Source: Hippopus hippopus (taxonomy: Eukaryota; Mollusca; Bivalvia; Cardiida; Cardiidae). Taken from it: a DNA stretch of 64,000 nucleotides. Both the position numbers and the translations under genes were made by a program. This document shows positions 10,253 to 20,577 of this stretch, in pieces (the first letter of the stretch is position 1; every line of letters begins with the position of its first letter). Under the pieces are notes generated by a model. The model was not told the origin of the DNA, did not search any database, and saw nothing but the letters and a program-made list of their open reading frames with translations. The stretch is taken from positions 51,536,252 through 51,600,251 of the forward strand of contig OX328096.1 in assembly GCA_946811185.2 (NCBI GenBank), given 5' to 3'.

Positions 10253-11880
10253 CCTTTACCACACTATCCCGAGTTCAAATGACCCTGATAGAGGCCTTTG
10301 ACAACATTTTGGGCCAAGTATTTTCTCATGACATTTGTTAATCCGTTACCACACAATCCCGAGTTTTGACGACCCTAACAGACCGCCTTTTGAAAACAAA
10401 GTGGGGAAAGTAGAAAATGCTGGCAAGCAGTATGATTTAAATTTAAATGATTTACTTTTGGCAGCTATTGTTACTTTAAGGGGAAAATGAGAAAAAGCTG
10501 GTTACCAGCATTTTCTCCTTTTTATGCCCCCGCCATGAAATGGCGGAAGGGCATATAGAGTTACCTGTGTCCGTCTGTGTGTGCGTTAGTGTGTGTGTCC
10601 CATTCTTGTCCGGAACATAACTTCTACATGTATCAATGGATTTCAAAATAATTTTGCATACTTGTTCTCCTAACAAGTACTAGTGTCATGCGGAAAGTTT
10701 GTTTCGATACGCCCAATGTCAAGGTCACAGTTGAAGGTCAAATGTTTAAATTGACCATGTCCGGAGCATAACTTCTACATTTATCAATGGATTTCAAAAA
10801 AATTTCGCACACTTGTTCTCCTTAACAAGTACTAGTGTCATGCGAAAAGTTTGTTTTGATACGCCCAAGGTCAAGATCACAGTTGAAGGTCAAATGTTTA
10901 AATTGACCTTGTCCGGAGCATAACTCCTACATTTATCAATGGATTTCAAAAAAAATTTCGCACACTTGTTCTCCTAAACAAGTACTAGTGTCATGCGAAA
11001 AGTTTGTTTCGATACGCCCAAGGTCAAGGTCACAGTTGAAGGTCAAATGTTTAAATTGACCTTGTGCGGAGCATAACTTCTACATTTATCAATGGATTTC
11101 AAAAAAAAAACTTCGCACACTTGTTCTCCTTAACAAGTACTAGTGTCATGCGAAAAGTTTGTTTCGATACGTCCAAGGTCAAGATCACAGTTGAAGGTCA
11201 AATGTTTAAATTGACTGTTCAACCCAGTTTTACATCCTGCTCAGCAGAATTGTGATATGAAGATACAGTTTTGGTTTTTAAAAAGACTCATCCAAAGAAC
11301 TATGCCAGAGAATATTAAGGCTGCAACCTACCCTTCAACTATAGTCCAGTGTGATAATATTCGATCCAATTTGTTCCTGTCTCATAGAGGAAGTCCAACA
11401 AAGTAATTATTATTGCTATATTTCTCATTCTCATTCCTCAAGTTAAGATCTTGATAATCCTGAGTATAAGTAACTCTCAGTTGAAAGATTAAGGAAAAAG
11501 GCTGAATAAAAAGAAGTTAATGCTCAAAACCAGCATTTTCTTTTTCTCACAAAGTTTTCTACCATATGTAATACAAACCATACAATTTATTGTCTGCATA
11601 TTGCTTTCAACTTGGACCAGTCCTCAATTTTGTTATCAGGTATAAATAATCTTTTATCTGCTTGGCTATATATATAACAAACCTTCTTAACCCTGTCTAA
11701 GCTGTTATCCAAAACAACAATTTTCTGTAATACCTACTGATTCTCTCATATGACATATCTGTGACCAATACCATTTAGCGGGGGCACCCGTGTCTCTGAC
11801 ACACCTATTTCTAGTCCACAATGTTTTCAAAGCTTTCTACGTCAGGATTAATAAACTCAGGATTGTGTAGTAAAGGGTGA
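10253..11880. mobile_element. MITE-1 remnants interrupted by element B
   Basis: A degraded MITE-1 at about 10253-10430 is followed by a second whose palindromic core begins at about 10478, stops at 10521 and resumes at 11816 (ccacaatgttttcaaagc) to about 11880. The gap is filled by pearl-like element B. Confidence 0.6.
10522..11815 (-). mobile_element. Pearl/Helentron-like element B, inserted in a MITE-1 core
   Basis: On the - strand: a 5' end near 11815 with GGTGCCCCCGC, a nonrepetitive part, then a tandem core of about 152-bp units (near 11061, 10908, 10757, 10607; four units), a GT-rich stretch (10566-10600), and a terminal hairpin pairing the two copies of GCCCCCGCCAT/ATGGCGG at 10523-10555. 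The layout matches element A with unrelated core sequence. Confidence 0.6.
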
Positions 11881-12568
11881 AGCCATTTTTAAAGTGAAAT
11901 AATGCAGAAGAATTGCCTTGATTACTAGCCCCAGTATGGGCTTACACAGATGGTTTGAAAGATGGCACTTGGTGACTACAAAATGATTACCAAACAAGTT
12001 TTCAGCCTCATCTGTGCTAAAAGCACATGTAGACGACAAATTAAGTGTGGCGCAAATGTTGGGATTTATCCTTTAAAAGATGGAAAAGATAGTGGGAAAA
12101 TGGAGAAAATGCTGATCAGTTAATACATAAATCATATTTAAATATATCTTACAGAAAAGCACTTTAAACTGAGAGGGGAGTTGGGGAGGAAGGAGAATTC
12201 GACACCTTAAGCTCTTTTTTCGTTATAGTTGTTTTTCTTTTTCATCTGGCACTTTCACTTCCCTTTTAATTTCTGTATAACTGAATTTATGATCATATCT
12301 GATTATCAAAATTTAGTAGCGGCCAAACTTTCTGACATGCGAAACGCCGCAGCAGTAGCAACATCAACAACATTAACGACATGCATGTATTTTCTCAGTT
12401 TACTAGTATAAGTATTTATTTATAAATAATGTTAGCAGTTAAGTTACAAAGTCAGTATTTACAAATCTTTTGAACAGAGATGACCTTATAATGGACCATT
12501 TGGAACATAACACATTCACGAACATACACATACAAACTGGATAAGTTGTACAATTTATTACTCCATAT

Positions 12569-15500
12569 CGCCTCAGCCAAGATCAGATTCCAATTTTATC
12601 CCTGCCTTATGTTATATACCTGTATCTGGTATAATTCAACCATATAGTACAGATTACTTTTGCTGGTGAAAGCTTAAAGTCATGGTTACATGTTCCGAAA
12701 AAAAAATCAGTGATATCTTTCACTGAAATTCTTCAGTCGCGGTATAAGTGGTCAAAAAATGGCAAATAAATAGCGTTATGCTGTAACATTTCAAAATGGG
12801 ATGGTTTTCAATTAGAAATTTCTCTTTTCAGATATGATTAACATAAGTCATACTTTGCTAAATGTATGCATGATTTTGTACCTTTTCTTTTGAAGGTTGT
12901 TTGAGCAAAATCCATCAACAATGACCCGAGAAATAAATAAAATACTGAAACCACCCAATCGTTATGCGTTTTGTACTTTTTGTGATTTGAAATTTAAAGA
13001 TACCACCATAAAATTTAGTTTTACATAAATCTTTGTGATTTTTGCAGTTATAAATAGTTGAACACCACTATGAACGAATAAAACCCACCTGGAACCAACT
13101 TGCATTTGGAAATTTTCTTGACAGCGATTTTTATATATTGAGAAAAATGTCCCACTAAATCTGTCCTGTCCGTAGACCACCCTGTTTTCTAGGATAAATA
13201 TCTAAAACCAATATAATCATTTTATCCTGAATAGACCTCTGTCTACTGATCAAATCTATTGAAGAGGTTTTGAATTTACAATGCTTACCAACAATTCACA
13301 GCTCAAAAAGTACCAAATGTCTTGTCCGTAGAAAGATGTCTTGTCCGTAGATCTCTAATCTTTGTTATAAATATCAATATTAATTCATAATTTGACTTGT
13401 TAACATTTATTTCGGACTTGAATTTTAATTGTTACGATGTCAGTATACCATAAAAACTTCATTTAAATTTCAATTTAAATAAAACAATTTAAACTTGATT
13501 TAAAACGTTTTAACATTGAAAAAAAGAAAAATATTTGAATCATACTTTGGAAATTTTTGATATATGAAATGGGCACATTCTACATCTTTTTATATTCACT
13601 GGGGTTCAGTGAAAAACAAACAAGTAAAGCAGAGTATTTCTTTTGGTTTTGGTTAATGGATTGCGTATTTGAATTCTCAAAAGAAATGATCTACGGACAG
13701 AACAAACGCAAGTATGTTAATGAGTAAGTGAGCTCGCTGCGAGTAAGTCTATCACGTCCGAAACAGTAATGAGATTCTTCGTACTCTCATCCACACGATT
13801 GGACTGTGGCGACAATTCAAGACATACATGAATACACCATCGGATGTAGCTTCTGCACTTTCGTTTCGACATAAGCCATCCAATGTGTATACCACGCGTT
13901 GCAAACTACTCTCTCTATCTCTGATTGTCCATGTCTCTGTCTGTCTGTCTGCCGGTCTGTCTGTCCCCCCCTCTCTCTCTAACCCCCTTATTTTTACTAT
14001 TGCACAATTGTTCTTTTCTACTCTCACACCGTGTTACAACGAAAATATTGTATAACCTTTGTATTTTTTTATTATATCTAAAATGTTTGTATATCAGAAT
14101 TAATCTCTGTAAAGAGGAAATAAAAAGAATAATAATATAATAATAATGCCTTTCAGTTTATTGAATGGTTAAAATGGAAAAGGCATTTCCATACAATAAA
14201 ATTTAAGAAATGTTTTTGACTGTTAAGATGTCTTGTCTGTAGATGACTTAAATTACAAGTCAGTCAAATGAGATTACAATTAATCATGACTTTAACCCTT
14301 TCCTAAACAATGTCTGGTACTGACAACCCTATCAGGGAAAAGTTTGGTCAACATTATTGATCTGTTCAATTGGAAAAAGACGGTTAACATCTAATGATGC
14401 GATCGACGGAATGCAATGGTGATAGATAGTTGATATTCGGCATAGTCGGTTGATCATCATACGGCAAACGTCGTTTGATCCGGTGATCAAGTTAGATGTA
14501 CATACGGAATCGGCCGAGTTGTGACGAATGAGATAATTGAGTGTTGTCCATTACCTTTCAACTTTCCGATGAATTTTTCAATCGATCTTTTGAGTAAAAA
14601 CAATTAATTAAGAACAATGTTCCATGAAAATCATATCTCCTTTTTACCTTTACTGGACTATATCTCGTACATTGTATATGTGCTTGATATTATCGGATAA
14701 ACACATTCCAAAATGAAGAAATTTCTGGGGACTGAAAGGAAAGCTCCAGATCAGCCTAGTGATCAGACTTGTGTGAAAGTGGAATTTAAAAAAAAAAAAA
14801 AAAAAAAAAAACTGGAAGAAAAAATAGAGACAAGTGGTTTCAAATTGGGACAAGACTTTTATTGGATTTAGAAATTGGATGCTTATGGCCAAGTGAAAGC
14901 TATGTGTACATCTACTGCAGTACATGTACTTGGTGTTTGAATACAAATTTATATTTGTAAATCAAAATTTACAGTTTATAGATGTTTATTGCTTGTGTAT
15001 GAAAATTCATCCTGACTGTATGGAATCCAACTTCTGCAGGCTGGAATCCAACTTTTCAGTTTGGAATCCAATTTTTTCCTGAGTTGGATTCCTGGAATCC
15101 AACTTTCAAAATCCTGGTGAGAACACTGGTATAATTTTGTTCTTTGGGAAAGGGTTAATGGACTGAATGTACAGGTTGATGCATTGAAATTCGTAAGACA
15201 AACAATGTTACATGTTTGCAATTGATATTTACTCACACTGGGCTTATTGATTTGATTTCCATTCATATCAACCCTTAAACAGACAACAAAATTTTAGACT
15301 GGTCCAATTTGAAAGCCATTGCAGACAACAAAATAAATGTAACTTAAATCGAGGGAAAAGGAGAAAATGCTGGTTAGCAACATTTTCTTCTTTTCCCTCA
15401 ATGTTTTCAAAAGCTTTCCACCTTAGGGTTATGAAAACCCGTCATTGTTTTGGAAAGGGTTTGACATTTGCTTATCATTGTAACTAATTGTATTGCTCTT

Positions 15501-16527
15501 ACAATGCACGATGAATTATGACTTATTATTACTGAACATGTTTTGTAAGACTGAGAAACTAAATAAGTAGCAAAACTTCGACATTTTCTAAAATTTATTT
15601 TTAAAACCAGAAAAATGTCCTGTCCGTAGATTTTGTTAACCTTGATTATTTTACTCCATTAAGGAATAAAAATCTGTGAAATTTTAAGTTTAAATGTATT
15701 ATTCAGCATAGCAAACATGCACAAATGCATAAAGATTCACAACTAGCACTGTATTTGGTATAATATCTGTTTTCAGTTGCTCTTTGTATATATTCCAGTT
15801 ACATTTCTTGTTGGAAATTGCATATTCTTTACATTTTTGGAGTGCAAATTATGTTTTCTTGTTCTACATAATCATATCTGTTCCATTTGTTTGTGTAACA
15901 TGGAAAAACATGGCAAAACAAAGGGCTAAAATGTGTTTGATGATGATGATATATACAAAATGTCCTGTCTGTTGAAAATTTGGTTTCGTTTCTATGTGAA
16001 ATTTTATGAACACATAAGTTCATGAATAATCAGCAATTACTGGAAAACTATATATCATTGGAATCGTATTTTTTTTTTATAGTTTATCATAAGATCTATC
16101 ATTTTCCACTCATGTTAACTGTATTTTAGACATTGCAAACAATATGAAGTAAGATAAAAAATATCTCATGAAAAAAGGAATAAACCAGGGCAAAAATTTT
16201 TTTTCAATGATTTTCACAGTTAAATGCTTGTAAATAAGGCAGTTAAATACAAGATCTTTCAATTAAAAGTTTAAAATTTTATGTTTCTGTTAAATAGCAT
16301 TGAAAATGAAGCTTTAAAAAGCATATGTGTATTTCATATTTTTACTCCAGTTTTGAGAATAATTGTGGAAGCAACTTCTTAGCAAATAAGTTTCTACTTA
16401 CAAAATATGTAAATTATGAAACCTTGAACCATACTGGAATAGAAAACGATGAAAAACAGTCGAAAAACATACTTTGAAAATTTGAGTAAAATGTTACACA
16501 AATTGGCATCTGATCTTGGCTGAGGCG
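12569..16527. repeat. 3.96-kb interval bounded by 27-bp inverted repeats and carrying a recurrent motif
   Basis: CGCCTCAGCCAAGATCAGAT begins at 12569. Its inverted copy ends at 16527, and the match extends to about 27 bp with one mismatch. Between them the motif TGTCYTGTCCGTAGA recurs (about 13160, 13318, 13337, 13690 inverted, 14229, 15614, 15960 partial). The interval also has CT and A/T simple repeats (13920-13985, 14785-14812), a degraded MITE-1 (15269-15463), and no coding frame I recognise. It could be one non-autonomous transposon or two independent small repeats. Confidence 0.35.
15020..15118. repeat. Short tandem repeat of 'ggaatccaac'
   Basis: About six copies of a 20-25 bp unit containing TGGAATCCAACTT, with palindromic variants, at about 15020-15118. 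No coding significance is seen. Confidence 0.5.
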
Positions 16528-16547
16528 TATATTTGTATATAATCTGT

Positions 16548-16690
16548 GACCCGTCACGCCAAAAAGGGACCATTTGGGAACTGCGAGAAGTGTCGACCCT
16601 GATCAGACTGCGCGGATTGCGCAGGCTGACCAGGGTCGACGCTTTTCGCTTTTATGATATTTTCTGTATGAAAAGTGGTCATTCTACCTT
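16548..16690. repeat. Inverted-repeat hairpin (GTCGACCCTGATCAG family)
   Basis: AAGTGTCGACCCTGATCAGA and its inverted copy GACCAGGGTCGACGCTTTTC surround a short GC-rich palindrome (ctgcgcggattgcgcag). It is related in layout to MITE-3 and MITE-4, but shorter. Confidence 0.55.
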
Positions 16691-16815
16691 ACTATACAAT
16701 CATTTTTGAACTATCAACTTAAATTGACCTGCACTATCTTTGATCTGTTTTCATCTAAGAGATGTACTGAATTCCCAGATTGTCCCTTTTTTTTGATTAT
16801 TATTATGTAAAGTTC

Positions 16816-17079
16816 ATATGAGCCATGCTTTGTGAAAAAGGGGGCTAAATGCATCTGCAGAAAGTATCGACCCATGTCAGCCTGTGCAGCAGGCTGACAT
16901 ATGTCGAATCTTTTCGCCATTTGTGAATTTTCTACATGTCAAAGGACCATTCTACCCCCAGACCCAGTCGATTGTGACACTAAATGAATTTTATGGACTC
17001 ATAATTATGTGATGACTTGCTTGGTATGATGCATTGCAGAGATGCATATAAACCCGGCCCCTTTTTCCGGAGCATGGTT
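16816..17079. mobile_element. MITE-3 copy
   Basis: Ends TATGAGCCATGCTTTGTG and ccggagcatggtttgta in inverted orientation. Internal arms GTATCGACCCATGTCAGCCT and inverse are present. Confidence 0.7.
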
Positions 17080-17225
17080 TGTATTTATACATAAACTCAT
17101 ATGTCTATCTTACATATTATTTACACGGTTGTCTCCAGGGGCTTATTCACCAACCATTTACCAATAAATTCCATTCTTGTTCTACTCGAAAGAGTTTTCT
17201 AGATTGTAAATGAACGCAATTTCTG

Positions 17226-17561
17226 ATGGCTAACCAGAAACTGTGTAACTCTTTAAACCACTTTAAATTTAGACTAATAGTGCTATTTGTAATGGTTGCT
17301 GAACATGCAACAAGATACTTCTTTTATAACGCATGTTTCTTGTACTTGCTTACGGGAGCAATAATCACAGAAATGGTCTACGAGAATAACAGATCTGCGT
17401 CCTCATTCATACGTAGTTTTAAAAATTTCCAAGTTATCGCTTTAATATGGCTTTTTTCCGCCCGTGCAATAGATTTTTCAACTGAAAGGGAAAAAGAGCT
17501 ATTGCTTATTACAATTGGATCTTACTACACAGTATTTCTGTTTTGCTGTAAAAGGGACTGA
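17226..17561 (+). other. Unrecognised 111-codon open frame
   Basis: An ATG-started frame in the spacer between the two genes, hydrophobic in two stretches (FRLIVLFVMVAEH; ACFLYLLTGAIITEMVY) with a TGA stop. There is no family I recognise, no clear splice signals, and SINE sequence begins nearby. It may be noncoding. Listed because it is among the longest non-repeat frames in the spacer. Confidence 0.15.
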
Positions 17562-17829
17562 CGTTTCTGCAAAAGATTTCTCCGTTATGTCACATGTACA
17601 GTATGTACTTTGAAAGAGGATTTTCGCCGCTTTCATCAGTTCTTCAGTCATATCCCAGCGACAGCTACCCCATCCTATTTGTTCCTTGGGTTCACAAAGT
17701 TCTACATAATTATACCGGGCTGAGATGTTACCTCTCCGATGTGACCGTTTTTTTGTGAATATTTCAGTCGTTTCCTGGCGACAGCTCTGGTGGCGAAATG
17801 ACGCCACACTCTTTGCCATGGATATTGAG

Positions 17830-18110
17830 GGCTATAGGTTTGTGTGCCGTTAAACATCGTTTTTAACATCATTTCAGTTATAGCGCGAAAACCAGTGCAC
17901 CTATCCATGCTTTCCTGGAGGTGTTTTGTTTTTTGTTTTTTCTCTTTTTTAACCAGTGCTTTGCATATATTCTTCCAAAGGCACTGGCTGCTTTCCCACT
18001 AAACTTTCACCGAAACAATGAAACAGCGGTAAAAAGAGGAATGAATCCTGTTACAATGACTAGATCATCAATCCTCGGAAAGAAGTTGACAAGCCTCTTA
18101 GGTAGTCTTT
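17830..18110 (-). mobile_element. SINE fragment, reverse orientation
   Basis: Shows 'gccgttaaacatcg..ttcagttat', 'ccagtgcacctatccatgctttcctgg' and 'ccaaaggcactggctgctttccc' style blocks, all reverse complements of the SINE body seen at 3625-3915. Confidence 0.6.
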
Positions 18111-18176
18111 GACAAATCAGTTGTATTTCAGTATTTATTACATACCATTGAAGAGTCCTCAAAACTTAACCTTTAA

Positions 18177-18397
18177 CTCATTACCAAACGACAAAATTTT
18201 AGGTTTGTCAAAATCGAAAGCATTTGCAGACGACAAAATAAAAGTGACTGAAAATTTGAAGTTTGTTTTGTGAAGGGTAGAAAACATTGTGGGAAAAGGA
18301 GAAAATGCTGGTAACCAGCATTTTCTCATTTTCCCACAATGTTTTCTAAAGGCTTCTTTCTCAGTGTCGTCAAAAGTCGGAATTGTGTGGTAAAGAG
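18177..18397. mobile_element. MITE-1 copy with both TTAA duplications
   Basis: TTAA at 18173-18176 and 18398-18401. The palindromic centre (about 18280-18345) is nearly perfect. A MITE-2 copy follows directly at about 18410-18601 and a degraded MITE-1 at about 18770-18990. Confidence 0.8.
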
Positions 18398-18409
18398 TTA
18401 AGCTTCTAA

Positions 18410-18601
18410 ATAAACGAAGCGAAAAATTCCACTCAATAGTAAAAATCCAAATATTGCGTTTTCAAAGTTGACTTCAAACGGGAAAAAAATACCGTATCGG
18501 ACAGTGTAGATCCAAGATCAGACTGCACGTTCTATGCAGTCTGATCTTAATCTAAACTGTCTGGAAAAGCGCCCGAGTAGCACCTGGCTGCCTAAGGGTT
18601 A
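18410..18601. mobile_element. MITE-2 copy
   Basis: The hairpin ACAGTGTAGATCCAAGATCA / TGATCTTAATCTAAACTGT lies at about 18500-18565. The end TGCCTAAGGGTTAA shows the TTAA boundary. Confidence 0.6.
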
Positions 18602-19438
18602 ATTTTGGTCCTGGTTATTCAGAATAAGGATATCAGCAATGGTTTATTTCATTGTACTTATGGATATAAGGCTGATCGCAGTCCACACTCTTCTTGCAGG
18701 AAACCGCAGGCCGCCAAACACAGTATCGTAGTTCTTTGAAAGACAAAATCAAAGTTAAGAAAGTATCTTACTCCTTATCATACGACGACAGCTAAGACTT
18801 GACCAAATTGAAAACTGGCAGACGAAACATTGAATTAAACTCAAGTGATGAGATTTATCTTTAAAAAGGTAGAAACAGTGCAGGGAAAGGATAAAACGCT
18901 GGTTACCAGCAATTTCTCCTTTTCAAACGACGTTTTCAGAAGCCTACTTGGTGATCCTTAAAGCTTGAGATTGTTTGGTAAAGGGTTTGACCAATGTTGT
19001 CTGTGAATTTTGTCTAAATTCAATTTACAACTAACTTTTAATCCTTGCAGACGACATTACTTGGTCTTTATGATGAACAAATTATGACCAAAGAAACAAC
19101 TGCTCCATACAAGCAATTCGTTGCATGTTCCAAATCTCAGTTCATGTTGATCATTGATCTTTATACAGGTTATCAACTGTCGTCCAGTACAAAAACGTTC
19201 GAGGATAATGCGTGAAAAAAAAAAACTTTCCCTTTTACAAGTTCTACTTTTCACGGCTGAAACAGATTTTAATTGAACGTCGTAACAGTGCTGGCCTTTA
19301 TTGGCCGAGGAAAACCTTATGCATACAAACAAGTCAATACTTGCAGCACAAGGTTTTGGAATTATAGATATGAAATATGAATAATGAACATCAATTAAAT
19401 AAAGTTTGAGACATGGAGTGAAACACTGTGGCTAAAAC

Positions 19439-19709
19439 ATATGAGCCATGCTCTGGCAAAAAGGGGCTTAATGCATCACCGTGCTACATGATACCGGCCC
19501 AATCATCACATAATTATGGATCCATAATAGCCACTTTTTTCAATAAACGACTTAACCATGAGGTAGACTGGTCCTTTGACAAACACAAAATTGACCAATA
19601 GCGGAAAGTTGCGGCTCAGGTCAGCCTGCACGGACTGCGCAGGCTGATCTGGGTCGATACTTTTCGCAGATGCATTAAGCCCCCTTTTCACAGAGCATGG
19701 CTCATATAT
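19439..19709. mobile_element. MITE-3 copy at the NMDAR2 3' end
   Basis: Both ends are clear: TATGAGCCATGCTCTGGC and AGAGCATGGCTCATATA, with TA flanks. Inner arms are present (GGTCAGCCTGCACGG and inverse). It lies just past the predicted polyadenylation site. Confidence 0.75.
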
Positions 19710-19824
19710 TAATGCTCCTAGTAAAAAAATGGCTGTTTTTGCCCTTATGTTTCCAAAAGCAAAATAAATCGGCTACATCCTCCAAAAAGTGGTAATGTAT
19801 AGTTGTCTGTCTAGAAAACTTAAG

Positions 19825-19994
19825 TTTATTATTCTTACACCCTTCTTGTCTATAAAACCATGTTTCCTCCTTTTTGGTGAAGGTAGATCTCTGTAAGAGA
19901 GCATATAGTTAATGATATCGAAAACATGGTTCTATTGATGGATATTATTTGTATTTACAGATGTTTAGAATGTAACATAAAAGGTACACAGATA
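19825..19994 (-). terminator. NMDAR2 3' UTR with polyadenylation hexamer
   Basis: Downstream of the TGA, an AATAAA on the - strand lies at 19825-19830, about 165 nt past the stop. A MITE-3 copy begins beyond it at 19709. The site of cleavage is not visible. Confidence 0.4.
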
Positions 19995-20577
19995 TCACAA
20001 TGCACTTTCATCGTTATCGCCTGCTACTCCTACATAATACTTCCCGTCATAGAACCTAGTCCTTGTGTTCTGTTTGGGTGACTCTGCCGAGGGACTCAGC
20101 GAGTCGAGGACCGGTGATTGTTCTACGGCCTGAGAGTATGATGGACAACGTTTCGGACTTGCGTCCTCAGGTTTAGTACTATTAACTGATTGAGATTTTG
20201 TAGAACTATTGGCTTCTTTACCGTCACTGTCTGTTGACATTGCATTGGTATAGCTGGGTGACCTCCTGAACTGTGAACGTCGCTTGTCCAGTTCGGACAG
20301 TTCTGTTGAATCACTGAATGGATTTGTAAGTACAGCAGATTTTAAGTTTGTATCTGAGATGTCTCTATCTTTAAGAGATTGTTCTAGCGAGTTACTGTTA
20401 CCTATATGATTTTGAAATCGATGTCTGTTTTTAGCGGTATCTGATATTTCCTTGTCTAAATCTTTTTCCTCGTCTAGATACTGTGTTACCGATGTTCCAT
20501 TGAGTTCTGCTGGTTTAATGTTGTAATCAACGGTTAGCGTTGTTTTATTGTCTATATCATCTATATCGTCAAGGGTG
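19995..20577 (-). CDS. Nmdar2: NMDAR2 exon 17: distal cytoplasmic tail and stop
   Basis: A 583-nt terminal exon after gatattacag. The tail is Ser/Thr/Asp-rich and low in hydrophobics. It contains basophilic phosphorylation-type sites ([17 protein letters not shown]) and ends [17 protein letters not shown] before TGA. The last three residues (S-A-L) fit a class I PDZ ligand, as in GluN2 tails that bind PSD-95-type scaffolds. Confidence 0.9.

Noticed and set aside
19057..19332. 91-codon open frame on the - strand in the gene spacer
   Set aside because: No similarity to known families and no exon signals; contains ordinary A/T-rich spacer.
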